Shown here: positions 32,941 to 43,263 of the stretch, in pieces
Layout: the number at the start of each line of letters is the position of its first letter
Position numbering within the stretch: position 1 is the stretch's first letter
DNA from: JAWVFM01 sp963841455
GTDB lineage: Bacteria; Actinomycetota; Thermoleophilia; Solirubrobacterales; 70-9
Assembly: GCA_963841455.1 (NCBI GenBank)
Contig: CAWJCU010000003.1
Location: forward strand, 248,001-312,000
Direction of reading: 5' to 3'
Length of the DNA stretch: 64,000 bases
Notes under the pieces: generated by a model
Told to the model about the DNA's origin: nothing
The model's database searches: none
The model's input: the letters and a program-made list of their open reading frames with translations, nothing else
Made by a program: the position numbers and the translations under genes

Positions 32941-35900
32941 CTACTTCGTGCGCAGCTGGACGCGCACGCTGTGCGAGCCGCGCCCCGCGACCCGGAGGTT
33001 CACGAGCACGGTGCGCACGTGAGCTCGCCGGAGCGCCTTGGCCGCTCGGCGGCCGACCCCGATGCGAAGCGACTTGCGATGGTGGGCGCGGAGCTTGAAG
33101 CCGCCCTTGCCGAGGACCTGGTGGCGGCGCAGGGTCGTGCCGGCGGCGTGCACCTTCCCAACGGTCCTCACGGTCGCCTTGCCCTTGCAGCGCTTGTCGC
33201 AGGAGATCGGGAGCTTCAGGGTCGAGCCCTGAAGCCCGGCCGGGCCCGCCCCGACGGGGACGCGAGTCACGGTTGCCGTGGCGCTTCGGTCGTCGGTGTC
33301 CGGGTCGGGAGTGGGTGAGGACACCGAGGCGGTGTTAACGAAGCGGTCGATCGTCGGCGCGCCGGTCGTTCGATCGCCGAGGCAGAGCAGGTCGAGGCGC
33401 GCGTCGAGCGGCGCGTCGGTGGGGTTCTCGATGCGGAAGTCGCGGTTCACCGGCTGCGGCTCGTTGCCCAGGGAGATGAGGCCGGGGTCGAGGTCGTAGG
33501 AGCCGACGATGCCCTTGCCGTCGCTGCCGCATTCCACGCGGTCGGTGACGGTCTGATGGGGAGGCACCGAGAATGTCTTGTCGTGCTCGACGAGCGCGAG
33601 CAGGTGAACGTGCCCGTTCGTCTCGCCGGTCGTCTCGTCGAGGCAGCGGATGGCGAGGTGAGCGGTCGCGGCGCCGCTCGACTCGAGCACGAAGCGCCAG
33701 CCGGAGTCGCCCTGCGGGAACGAGCCGCGCACGCGCACCGGAGCCGCCCTCGAACGAGTAGGCCGGCGCGACCGCCACCTGCCCGTCGGGGCAGGTCAGG
33801 TCGTGGGTGGAGGTGCCGCCGGCGAGCGTCTCGGTCTGGCTCACGGGGGCGGAGACGATCAGCGAGTGCTGGTGCGGCGGCGTCCCGTCGGAGAGCGTCT
33901 TGTAGCCGACGCAGACGACCGACACGCGGGTCTGCATGTTGTCCTGGGTGGTCGGATTCGTCACCGTGACCGTGTAGCCGTCGCCGTTCTGGGCCACCGC
34001 GACGGGCTGAATCTGGTCCTCCACCTCGCCGGCGTTGTCGAGGATGAGCACGCTGGCGTCGGTCGCGAAGGAGCCGCCGGGCAGGGGACGTCGACCGAGT
34101 TGGTCTGCCCCGCGCCGAGGGTGAGGTCTCGCTGGACCCGCTGGACGTCGAGAAGGTGCTGATGGTCGGGCGCCGGCGCGTGCGGGCATCGACCGTCGCA
34201 CGCACGCGTGACCGTGCGCGTCTGCCCGCTCGGGATGTCGCCGAGGTTGCACGAGACGATCCCCGAGGCCTGCGAGCAGGTCGGCGCGCCCGGCGTCGAG
34301 TTCGACGAAGCGTGAGGCCGGCCGGGATCGGGTCGGAGAGCGTGACCTGCTGCGCCGTCGAGGGCCCGTCGTTACGGGCCGTGAGCGTGTAGGTGATCAC
34401 GTCACCGGGCCCGGCCTGCGTCACGTCGGCCGTCTTCGTGACCGAGAGATCCGCCCGGCTCGTCGCCCCGGTGGCGGTGCTCGTGTTGTTCGACGGGTCG
34501 AGGTCGACCTCGGCGCCCTGGATCGCCGCCGTGTTCGTGATCGAGGAGGCGCTGGCGGCCATCGTTCCGGTGAGCTTGATAGTCACGGTCCCGCCGACGC
34601 CGAGGTTGCCGATCGAGCAATTGAGGTCGGACCCCGAGATCGAGCACGAGGCGCCACCGTCGTCGGCGACGGTCGCGCCCTGCATCTCGGGCGGGATCGA
34701 ATCGTGCACGGTCACGCCGGTCGCCGGCGAGGGGCCGTTGTTCTTGGCAACGATCGTGTAGGTGATCGGGCCGCCGGGGACGGGCGGGTTCGGGTCGAGC
34801 GTCTTCGTGACGGCGAGGTCCGTCGCCGTCACCGTCACGTCAGCGCTCCCGGAGTTGTTGCCCGGCGTCGGGTCGGTTGCCCCCGTGCTGCCGGCGGTCG
34901 CGATGTTCGTGATCGTGTGTCCGGCGCCGGCGGAGGTCGCGCGCACCGTGACGGTCACCGTTGCGCTCCCGCCCGAGGCGATGTTGCCGAGGTCGCAGGT
35001 GACGATCCCGGCGACGCAGGTGCCCTGCGAGGGGGTCGCGTTGCCGACCTGGACGAGCCCGTTCGGGATCGGATCGTCGAGCCCCACCGAGGTGGCGGTC
35101 GACGGCCCGCCGTTGCGCACGACGATCGTGAAGGTCGTCGTGTCGCCGACGTTGATCGTCGCCGGCGAGGCAGTCTTCGTCACCGAGAGGTCGGCGTTGT
35201 GGCTCGCGGCCGTCGTGTCGGAGCCGCTGTTGTTGTCGAAGTTGATGTCGCCTCCGCCGCTCACGGTGGCGGTGTTGGTGACCGTGCCGGTGAGACCCGG
35301 CTCGGTGTTCGCTGCGAGGTGGATCACCGGGTAGCTCGCAGCCGGGGCCGAGGCCGTCGGAGCGCGTGCAGGTGAAGGTTCTCGGCGGGCTCGTCGTAGC
35401 AGGCCCACCCGGTGCCGGAGGCGCCGGTGATGGTGAGGCCGGCCGGGAGCGTGTCGGTCACCGAGACCTGGCCCACCGTGGCCGCGTCGCCGACGTTCTT
35501 GACCGCGATGTCGTAGCCCACGGGCTGGCCGGCGACGATCGGCCCCGAGGTGCGGGTCTTCGTGAGCGTGAGGTCGGGGGCGCCGACCCGCGTTGTGGTC
35601 GACGCCGGTCGCGGTAAGGGGCGTTCCGGTGGTCTCGGAGAAGAACGACGCCGTCGCCGTGTTGCGGATCATGCGATCGTCGGGCAGCGGGGTGCCGACC
35701 TTGACTTGGAAGGTGGCGGTGACGCTCGCGCCCGGGCGCGAGCCGCCCGCCCGCGGTAGCGTTCGCGCCCGGTGCCGAGCCGCGCGACGATGCGGTTACC
35801 GGCCGAGTCGTACTCGCGCCGTATCGTCGCCGGTCGCGTCGGTGCGGCCCGAGCCCGCGACGGTCAGCGAACCCGGAACGTAGACCGTGTCATTCGGGAT

Positions 35901-37106
35901 CGGGTCGCGGAGCGTGAAGCCGGTCGCGGCGTCGGTTCCCGTGGCGTTGCTGTTGGTGCTCGTCACGCTGTACTGGAGGACGTCGCCGGGAAGCACTTCG
36001 CCGCCGTTCAGGTCGGTCACCGTCTTGGTCTCCGTGACCTTCGGCGCGTAGAGCTCGGTCGAGAACCAGATCACGCCGGGCAGGTACTGGTCGCCCGACG
36101 TCGTGAGGCGGAGGGTCGCGCTCGTGGCGTTGTTGCCGAGCACGTTGGTCGTCGGCAACGCGTCGGCGTCGTAGCCGAAGTTGTTGACGTACGAGGGGTT
36201 CCGCGTGTTCGGCTCGAGCGAGCTGTTGAAGAAGTTGGTCGCTGGGTTGTCGGCGTCGGAGAGCGTCTGGAAGCTCGTGTTGCTGCTCTTCAGCGACGCG
36301 CTGTCGCCCACGATCCCGAGGTCACCCTCGTAGGTGATCATCCCGACCTTCGAGTTCACGTTGCCGCTCGGCGGGGTGAGCATCCCCGACACTGTGATGT
36401 CGGTCGGCGGGTCCGACGAGCGGATCGTCTTGAGGCCGTCGAAGATCGTCAGGTTGCGCGCGGTCGGCTGACTCGTATCGCGGTAGGCGACGACGAGCGA
36501 CCAGCCGGCGTAGTGGTCGGAGTCGCGGCCGGTCTGGACGTTGGCGCCGAAGTAGGTCCCGGCGCCACCGGTCGAGACGAGGTTCGTGACGTCGGCGAAC
36601 GCCTGGTAGCGGCCGACGTTGAGAGCCGAGTCGTCGAGCACCGACGCCGTGATGTTCGTGTAGGCCGAGGCGCCCGGGAGCTTCAGCTTCATCTTGTTGC
36701 GGGACGCCGCGTCTGGCGGCGCAAGGGAGCCGCTGCCGCTCCAGTCGCCGCCCCAATAGAGGCCGGCGAAGAGTACGGTCGCTCCGGCGGGGAGGTTGAG
36801 GCTGGCGCTCGAGCTGTCGAACGTGGAGGAGTCGGAGTCCACGTCGATATAGCCCATCGTGTAGTTGTTGTTGTTGAGGCTGTCGTTCGACACGGTGTTC
36901 GACGACGGGCCATTCCGAGCCGTGGCGCATGCGGCGGCCGGGGTCGCGCAGGTGAGCAGCGAGTTCGACGCCATCGTGATGTCGCCGGTGTCGTTGGCCG
37001 AGAAGCGCGGCGCGAAAGCGCGGTCGGCGGCGAGGGCGGAGGGCGCGAATCCCAGAAGAGCGACGAGGGTCGAGAGCCCGAGGGCAATCCTTGTGCGTGA
37101 TCCCAT
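32941..37106 (-). CDS. Large secreted DUF11-repeat surface protein (frameshifted)
   Basis: Exported protein of about 1,388 residues. ATG at 37106 follows GGGGGAG and starts a signal peptide (IALGLSTLVALLGFAPSALA). The N-terminal domain (to about residue 330) has the pattern MASNSLLTCATPAAACATAR, YTMGYIDVDSDSSTFDSSSA, TVLFAGLYWGGDWSG and YAGWSLVVAYRD seen in actinobacterial DUF11 proteins. At least five DUF11 beta-sandwich repeats follow, e.g. VTKTASPATINVGDTTTFTI, VRNGGPSTATSVGLDDPIPN and LAVTKTLDPNPPVPGGPITY. The end is basic (KLRAHHRKSLRIGVGRRAAK) without an LPXTG motif. Shifts lie near 33735, 34100-34300, 35360, 35640 and 35770. Adhesion or wall-surface role is inferred. Confidence 0.8.
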
Positions 37107-37158
37107 CACTCCCCCATCCTCTCCATGTTTCCGGATTGACTCGAGCGGGCCGGCCAGC

Positions 37159-37180
37159 TCGTACCTAGAACCAGGTACGA
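37159..37180. promoter_or_regulatory. Inverted repeat in the promoter region of the DUF11 gene
   Basis: TCGTACCT and AGGTACGA are perfect 8-base arms with a 6-base spacer, 53 bases upstream of the start at 37106. The 157-base gap between the beta-helix gene end and the DUF11 start holds no gene. Likely an operator for control of the surface protein. Confidence 0.5.
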
Positions 37181-37263
37181 CCGTGCAAGTTACACGGGTT
37201 CTTCTCGGCGGATGCCGCTCGTTCCTTTAGCGGTGCGTCATCTTTCGGCGCGTACGGCCGCGG

Positions 37264-38773
37264 CTAGCCCTTTCGCCCCCCGCGGCTCCGAGTCGCTTCG
37301 ACCGACCCCCCGTAGGCGCCGAGGTTGCGCCGCCCGCCGTTGGGTCGTGGCTCCCGGCCAACCGTCGACGCCGGGTCGGCCGCGTCGATCGCCTTGCTAC
37401 CGGGCGCGAGGTGGAAGTTGTTCGCTTTCCGATTGGCGAACCCCGGATCTCCGGACAGCATCCCCTTGCCCTTCGTGACGTTGACCGCCCCACCGCCGAG
37501 GAGGCTCCACTCGATGGTGCTCCGCGGCGGCTCGGGCAGTGGAGGGCTCGCGCAGTCGGTACAGACGAAGATCTGAGACGAGCCGCCGTTGCGAGTGATG
37601 ATGCTGTTGGTCACCTGGATGCTGGAGCCGCCCTCGGTGAAGATCGCCGCCCCGCGCATGCCCGCCTTGCAGCGGTTGTCGGTCATCGTGACGTTCTCGC
37701 AGCTTCGCCGTCGAGCCGGTCGGGACGATCCCGGTGCCGTCGACGTAGAGGGCGGCACCGCCTGCGTCGCAGGCGTTGTCGTGGAAAAGGTCGCCGGTGA
37801 TCGTGGCCGAGGCGTCGTCGTCGATGAAGAGTCCGCTGCCGACGGAGGCGCTGTTGCCGACGAAGCGGTTGGCCTCGAAGCGAGCCCTCGGCGTTGGCTT
37901 GCCGGGGCCGTAGAAGATGGCGCCGCCGCCCCAGCCGTATCCGGCCTGGACGCCGATCTTGTTGCCGCGGATGAGGTTTTGGCGGATGAGCATCGTCGGG
38001 GCGTTGAGGTAGAGGCCGCCGCCATGGTCACCGCCACCCTTGTTGTCCTCAACGAGGTTGCGCTTGATCACCGCCTTGACGCCGATCGCCATGCCGGCGC
38101 CCCGGTGTGCCGCGTTGTTGCGGATGATGTTGCCGGTGACGGTGACCGAGCTGCCCTTGCGGTCGCTGCCGACGGCGAGCCCGCCGCCGGCCGTTTCACA
38201 GCTGCAGGTGTTGAAGTTCTGCCCGTCGTCGTTGCCCTGGATGAGGTTGTTACGGATCGTGACGGCGCCGGAGTCGACCACGTTGACCCCAGACCCGGTG
38301 GCTCCGTTGAACTCGTCAAGCGGCGCTCGGCCGCCCGTGATGGTGAAGCCGTCGATGGTGGAGCTGCCGGCATTGGCGAGCCTTAGCGTCGTCCCGCCCC
38401 CCCGGCCGTCGATGACCGTCGGGTGCGCAGCCGGATTGCGCCTCGCGAACCCGGCGACGAATCCACCACGCAGGTTCAGGGTCTTGCCCCTCACGCTGAC
38501 CCGCTCGGGATAGGTCCCGCCCTGGACTTGGATGGTGTCCCCGCTCTTCGCTGCGGCAACGGCCGCCGAGATGGTCGAATACCTACCCGACGGCCCGACG
38601 CACTCGACCCTCCCCTTGCACGGCTTGCCATGCTCGGTGCCGCCGCGATTGGGAACGAAGGTCGAGGGGGGCGGCGGCAGAACGCCGTTCGCGGCGCCCG
38701 CGGTCGCAACCGGGATCACGAGGAGGACGACGGCAATCGCCGATGCGCCAGCCAGGCAGGAGAAGCGAGTCAT
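37264..38773 (-). CDS. Secreted right-handed beta-helix protein (pectate-lyase-like fold)
   Basis: Exported protein of about 503 residues. Signal peptide: CLAGASAIAVVLLVIPVATA then GAANG. The body is a parallel beta-helix: YSTISAAVAAAKSGDTIQVQ, GGTYPERVSVRGKTLNLRG, then repeated N/G-rich rungs such as VTIRNNLIQGNDDGQN, VTVTGNIIRNNAAHRG and MLIRQNLIRGNKIGVQ. After a single extra base near 37705 it continues ENVTMTDNRCKAGMRGAAIF and closes with the choice-of-anchor-Q-like AIDAADPASTVG, GGRRNLGAYGGSVEA. No catalytic residues of a lyase are evident. ATG at 38773 overlaps the stop of the methyltransferase gene. Extracellular glycan-binding or structural role is inferred. Confidence 0.8.
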
Positions 38774-39387
38774 GGCGAGACGGCCGCGCCGAGCGAGTCG
38801 GCTGCGACGAACTTGGGCGCGCCATCTTCGTAGAACTCATCGAGCTCGGTGATCTCGAACCCGGCGTTGCGCAGCAGGTCAGGGATCTCGCGTGTCAGGT
38901 GACAGCCTCCGAAGACCCGCTTCTGTATGGGCTCGAGGCGATGCTGCCATCGGCGCACCCCCTCGTCAGGCGCCAAGCCGTGCTCGACGAAGCGCAGCGT
39001 GCCGCCGGGCTTGAGCACGCGCCGAATCTCGCCCAGCGCCTGATCGAGATCGGGAATGGTGCACATCGTCCAGGTCGAGAGCGCGGTGTCGAAGCTCGAG
39101 TCCTCGAACGGCAGCGACTCCCCGTCGAGGCCCGACCGTTCGACGGGAACGCTCGATGCCCGCAAGCGTTTGGCGGCCAGCTTCCAGCCGAGGTCCGCCG
39201 GCTCCACCGCCGCGACCCGCGTCACCGACTCCGGGTAGAACGGGACGTTGAGGCCGGAGCCGAACCCGATCTCGACGACCTCGCCCTCGAGCTCGCCGCA
39301 CACGCGGTCTCGCAGCGGGGCGGCCGCCTTCATCCCGCAGGCGACGTTGATGATCCGAGGCAGAACCTGATTGCCGTAGAAGCCCAT
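38770..39387 (-). CDS. Class I SAM-dependent methyltransferase
   Basis: Intact 205-residue methyltransferase of the Methyltransf_11/METTL7-like type. The SAM-binding motif I is VVEIGFGSGLNVPFYP, motif II region is RVAAVEPADLGWKLAAKR, the acidic loop is GESLPFEDSSFDTALSTWTM and the post-motif is IRRVLKPGGTLRFVEHGLAP. C-terminal GGCHLTREIPDLLRNAGFEI is typical of this group, which often acts on small lipophilic or thiol substrates. ATGA overlap with the beta-helix gene couples the two, which is an odd pairing of a cytosolic enzyme with a secreted protein. Confidence 0.85.
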   Translation of the reverse strand: MGFYGNQVLPRIINVACGMKAAAPLRDRVCGELEGEVVEIGFGSGLNVPFYPESVTRVAAVEPADLGWKLAAKRLRASSVPVERSGLDGESLPFEDSSFDTALSTWTMCTIPDLDQALGEIRRVLKPGGTLRFVEHGLAPDEGVRRWQHRLEPIQKRVFGGCHLTREIPDLLRNAGFEITELDEFYEDGAPKFVAADSLGAAVSP

Positions 39388-39449
39388 CGCGCCACAGTCT
39401 CGCCGATTCGCGACGTCGTTACATCGCCGGGCCGTCGGTCAGACACCTC

Positions 39450-39542
39450 ATGCGACCCCTGCTGGACGACAAGCGGAAGCGAGGCCTGCTCGGCGCGTCG
39501 CCGCCGCCCGCCCCGCGGGAGCCCTACTCGGGACCGAAGTGA
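39450..39542 (+). CDS. Possible 30-residue ORF
   Basis: ATG at 39450 opens a short frame (MRPLLDDKRKRGLLGASPPP and a Pro/Ser tail ending GPK) in the 217-base gap between the divergent methyltransferase and NTF2-like genes. It is basic and Pro-rich, with no ribosome-binding site seen. It may be chance; nothing else is visible in this gap apart from a small GTCCG/CGGAC repeat at 39561-39574. Confidence 0.15.
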   Translation: MRPLLDDKRKRGLLGASPPPAPREPYSGPK

Positions 39543-39604
39543 GTGGGTTAGGGTGATCGGGTCCGATAGCGGACTTGTGGCACCGATAGGGGATAGGAGC
39601 AGTC

Positions 39605-40000
39605 ATGGGAGCAGATGAAAACGTGGCGATCATGCAGCGCGCTTACGAGGCGTTCAACGCGGCCGATATAGACACCCTGACCGAACTCTTCGACGAGAAC
39701 GTTGTATGGCACTTGCCGGGGCGGAGCTCGATGGCCAACGACTACCAGGGCCGCGATGCGACCCTCGCCTACTTCGGCCAGATCGGGCAGGAAACCGGCG
39801 GCACCTTCCAGGCCGAACTGCAGCAATTGTTCGCGGGTGATGATGGCCGCGTGATCGGCCTTCAGCGCAGCAGCGGGGAACGAAACGGCAAGCGCCTCGA
39901 TGTCGGCAACTGCATCGTGTTCGAGCTCAAGGACGGCAAGGTCGTCGACGGTCGGGAGCACTTCAACGACCTCTACGCTTGGGATGAGTTCTGGTCGTAA
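39605..40000 (+). CDS. SnoaL/NTF2-like protein
   Basis: Intact 131-residue NTF2-fold protein. It starts MGADENVAIMQRAYEAFNAA and continues LTELFDENVVWHLPGRS, RDATLAYFGQIGQETGGTFQ, VIGLQRSSGERNGKRLDVG and FELKDGKVVDGREHFND, ending YAWDEFWS. The Trp-His in VVWHLPG and the final DEFW are common in this ketosteroid-isomerase-like group. The same ending (SDEFWS) occurs in the protein at 60967, so the two are probably paralogs. Ligand unknown. Confidence 0.8.
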   Translation: MGADENVAIMQRAYEAFNAADIDTLTELFDENVVWHLPGRSSMANDYQGRDATLAYFGQIGQETGGTFQAELQQLFAGDDGRVIGLQRSSGERNGKRLDVGNCIVFELKDGKVVDGREHFNDLYAWDEFWS

Positions 40001-40136
40001 AGCCCGGAATGGACGAGGAGCGGGAGCGACTGACCGTGGCGCATCACGAATCCCCCAATGGGCACCAGATGGGCCTCGCGGGTGGCAATCGGCGCTCGGT
40101 TTGAGCGGGAAAGCCCGCGCCGACCGGTCCTTTTCC

Positions 40137-40212
<76 letters not shown>

Positions 40213-40310
40213 GAGTGCGGCGCTCTGCCGCGGGATGGCAAGGATAGCTCCGCGGTGGCAAGCGTCCGGTCAGCGGGCGCCATTCAACCGGCCGTGCCCG
40301 AAAGCCGATC

Positions 40311-40316
40311 TAACCT
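40311..40316 (+). promoter_or_regulatory. Candidate -10 box (TAACCT) of the diguanylate cyclase gene
   Basis: TAACCT lies 6 bases before the GTG at 40323 and no Shine-Dalgarno sequence intervenes, suggesting a leaderless transcript. Confidence 0.35.
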
Positions 40317-40322
40317 CTGCTC

Positions 40323-42224
40323 GTGAGCTTTCGCGGCCGACTGACGCTGTTCTTCGTGTTGATCGTCGTCATCCCGATGGTCGTCGTCGCGGCGCTGGTT
40401 GTCGGGGTCACGACCGAGTCACGTAACGGCAAGGCCGACGCGCGCCTCGACACGGGAGTCCACTCGGCCCTCTCGCTCTACCGCGCGGAGCTCGGAACGG
40501 CGCGCGCCGCCGCGACGTCTGTGGCTCGGGATCCCGTAGTGCAGGACGCCGTCCGCGCCGGCGGCGGCTCCGCTGCAGAGCCCGCCGTGCGCACCGCGAC
40601 GGCCCCGACGGGTGCGCGATCGGTGCTCCTCCGCGGCCCCGGGTCGAACGTCACCCGCGTTGGACCGGTCGGGATCGCGGTCGCGAGGGTCGCCATCAGC
40701 AACCCGGGTGGCTCACCGGTCGCCGCGGTGTTCGCCTCCGCCACGAGCGCGCGCGGATATGTCGCGAAGGTCCACCGGCTTACGGGTCTCGACGTGGCCG
40801 TCATCGGTCCGCATGGACGCGCCGCGGGGACCGTTCCGTTCGCCACGAGCGACCTGCCCGAGAGTGGAACGTCGGACAACATCTCGATCCGAGGCGAGAC
40901 CATGCGGGTGACCACCGCCCAGCTCCCGGGAGGGGGAGGGCTCGAGCTGGCGATGGTCGGCCCCGTGACCAGCGGGGGCTTCTTCTCGTCCCGTCCGGCT
41001 GTTGCGGCTGCGCTCGCCGGATTCCTCGCCCTCGCGCTCATCCTTGTCGCGCTCATCCTGCGTGCCCTCTCCGGCCAGGTGGGAACGATGCTTCACGCGG
41101 CCCGGCGCATCGGAGGCGGTGACTTCAGCGACAAGGTGCCTGTGGTCGGCCATGACGAGATGGCCGGACTGGCCGAGGAGTTCAACAAGATGACCGATCG
41201 CCTCAGCGAGCAGATCGAGCAGCTCCGCCGCCAGCGTGATGAGATCGAGCGCTCGGTGCAAAGGATCGGTGAGGCGTTCGCCTCCGGACTCGATCGCGGT
41301 GCCCTGCTCGAGATCATGGTCGAGACGGCCGTGTCCGCCAGCAACGCGACCTACGGAGTCATCGCCCTCGGCGGCCGGTTGGGAGACGAGGTCGAGGCCG
41401 GGGAGGCGAGCACGGCGCTCAGGGACGCGATCGCGGTCGCCGAGGAGCGCGCCACACGAGGCGGGGAGCCGGCGGAGCACTGCGCCGGCGGCGTTTGCGC
41501 CCTCGCCGCGCCGATTGCGCGCCTTGGCGACGCCGAGCCCGTCGGGGTGATGTCCGTGGCACGCGCCGAGCGTCCCTTCGAGCCGGGGGAGCGGGACGTG
41601 TTCCGCTACCTCGTCGGGCAGGCCGCCACCTCGATTGAGAACATCGCGCTTCACGAGTTGGTCTCCGAGCAGGCGGTTACCGACGACCTCACGGGCCTCT
41701 CGAACAAGCGCCGCTTCCGCGATCTGGTCACCAAGGAGGCCGGGCGCGCCGACCGCTTCGGCCACCCCCTGTCCCTGCTGATGCTCGACATCGACGACTT
41801 CAAGCGGGTGAACGACACCTATGGCCACCCCCAGGGCGACGAGGTGCTGCGCCGGGTGGCCCGCGCGCTCGACTCCGAGTCGAGATGGGTGGACGAGCCC
41901 GCACGCTACGGCGGCGAGGAGTTCGCGATCGCGCTGCCGGAGACGGGCCTCGAGGGTGCGGTCGAGGTCGCGGAGCGCGTGCGTGCCAGGATCGAGGCCG
42001 AGGAGATACCGCTCAGCTCCGGTGAGGGCACGATCCGGGTGACCGCCAGCATCGGGACGGCGACCCTGCCCGGGTCTGCGAGCGACGTGGAGACTCTCGT
42101 CGCCGCCGCTGACGCGGCGCTCTACGAGTCGAAGAAGGCCGGAAAGAACCGCGTCTCGGCTGCGAGCGCACCGCCTGTCGAACGCCGCGCGTCGAGGGCG
42201 GCCGAGCCCACGAAGCCCACCTGA
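40323..42224 (+). CDS. Membrane-bound sensor diguanylate cyclase (HAMP-GAF-GGDEF)
   Basis: Intact 633-residue receptor that would make cyclic di-GMP. A first helix (LTLFFVLIVVIPMVVVAALV) and a second near residues 222-245 (AAALAGFLALALILVALILR) flank an extracytoplasmic sensor of about 190 residues. Then come a HAMP linker (RIGGGDFSDKVPVVGHDEMA), a short coiled coil (SEQIEQLRRQRDEIERSVQ), a GAF domain, and the GGDEF domain from VTDDLTGLSNKRRF. The active-site motif is YGGEEF near residue 530, an accepted catalytic variant; DIDDFKRVNDTYGHPQGDEV provides metal and substrate contacts. An allosteric RxxD I-site is not obvious. GTG at 40323 is the only good start. Confidence 0.92.
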   Translation: MSFRGRLTLFFVLIVVIPMVVVAALVVGVTTESRNGKADARLDTGVHSALSLYRAELGTARAAATSVARDPVVQDAVRAGGGSAAEPAVRTATAPTGARSVLLRGPGSNVTRVGPVGIAVARVAISNPGGSPVAAVFASATSARGYVAKVHRLTGLDVAVIGPHGRAAGTVPFATSDLPESGTSDNISIRGETMRVTTAQLPGGGGLELAMVGPVTSGGFFSSRPAVAAALAGFLALALILVALILRALSGQVGTMLHAARRIGGGDFSDKVPVVGHDEMAGLAEEFNKMTDRLSEQIEQLRRQRDEIERSVQRIGEAFASGLDRGALLEIMVETAVSASNATYGVIALGGRLGDEVEAGEASTALRDAIAVAEERATRGGEPAEHCAGGVCALAAPIARLGDAEPVGVMSVARAERPFEPGERDVFRYLVGQAATSIENIALHELVSEQAVTDDLTGLSNKRRFRDLVTKEAGRADRFGHPLSLLMLDIDDFKRVNDTYGHPQGDEVLRRVARALDSESRWVDEPARYGGEEFAIALPETGLEGAVEVAERVRARIEAEEIPLSSGEGTIRVTASIGTATLPGSASDVETLVAAADAALYESKKAGKNRVSAASAPPVERRASRAAEPTKPT

Positions 42225-42313
42225 GCGCCGGCTGCAAGGCCAAGCCCGATGGCCCCCGGGGGCGTTGCGGGGCCCGGCTCGGGCGTTAGTCTTTCGCCCT
42301 AAGGAGAGCGCGA

Positions 42314-43228
42314 ATGGGCATCCTCGACGAAGCGATCCGCGAGCACTTGGACCTCAAGCGCCAGCACGGCGCCGAGGGCGACGAGTTGAAGCGCCTGGAG
42401 GACGAGGCGTTCGGGCCACCCACGCGCCCGGGCGAGCCCGATTTTCCCGAGGCGGAGGTCGCCGACCTTCCCACGGGCGAGGAGGAGGCGCCAACGACCG
42501 TCGTCGCGGCGCCCGAAGCGCCCCCGGAGGAGGCCGGCCCGCCTGACGCGCCCGCGGAGGAGGCTTCTGCGGATGAGGCACCCGCGGAGGAGGTGCCCCC
42601 GCCGGAGTCGCCGGCGACGGAGGAGTCCGCTGCCGAGCACGCGGTCGTCTCCGACGAGTCGCAGCCCGGCGGCGGTTTCTACGACCAGTCTTTGGAGGAC
42701 GAGCTCGATCTCGCCGACGTGGACCTGTCGATCGACGACGCTCCCGAGCCCGAGCCCGCCCCGGTGGAGGCTGAGATGCCCGCCCCGCCCGAGCAGCCGC
42801 CGCCGGAGCCGCCTCCGCCGGCGCCGAGCCCGGAACCGCCCGCCCCGGAGCCCACCCCCGAGCCGACCCCGGAGCCCCCGGCCCCGGCGGCATCGACGCC
42901 ACCGATCGAGAGCCTTCCGACGGTCGAGCATCCGCTCGAGCCCGCGTCCGAAGAGCACGCCGTCGAGCCTGCGTCCGACGAGCTCGACCTTGCCGAGCCG
43001 GCCTCAGAGGAATACGACCTCTCCGAGCCCGCCTCCGAGGAGTACCAGGTCGCGGAGCCGGGCGAGCAGCCGCTCACGGGCGAGGAGCCCGCTACGGGCG
43101 AGCACGGTGAGTCCGAGTCCGGCGAGGAGGACGTCCTCGCCGACACGCCGGAGTTCCTGCGCGACGCGCCCGAGGACGACGAGCTCTGGTTCGAGCAGGG
43201 CGAGCCGAAGGACTTCGACTTCGACTGA
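42314..43228 (+). CDS. Acidic, Pro-rich, largely disordered protein
   Basis: Intact 304-residue protein with a strong AAGGAG ribosome-binding site before the ATG. The N-terminal 35 residues form a conserved-looking charged helix (MGILDEAIREHLDLKRQHGA). The middle 200 residues are Glu/Pro/Ala-rich and probably disordered, with four tandem copies of a motif around EPAS(E/D)E-(H/L/Y) between about residues 212 and 245. The end is again structured-looking (ADTPEFLRDAPEDDELWFEQ, GEPKDFDFD). Net charge is strongly negative. Similar proteins in Thermoleophilia share the two ends; no function is known. It could be a scaffold or adaptor bridging two short docking motifs. Confidence 0.6.
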   Translation: MGILDEAIREHLDLKRQHGAEGDELKRLEDEAFGPPTRPGEPDFPEAEVADLPTGEEEAPTTVVAAPEAPPEEAGPPDAPAEEASADEAPAEEVPPPESPATEESAAEHAVVSDESQPGGGFYDQSLEDELDLADVDLSIDDAPEPEPAPVEAEMPAPPEQPPPEPPPPAPSPEPPAPEPTPEPTPEPPAPAASTPPIESLPTVEHPLEPASEEHAVEPASDELDLAEPASEEYDLSEPASEEYQVAEPGEQPLTGEEPATGEHGESESGEEDVLADTPEFLRDAPEDDELWFEQGEPKDFDFD

Positions 43229-43263
43229 GCTGGCCGGTCGCCACTAGTCTCCAGCAGCGGGGA

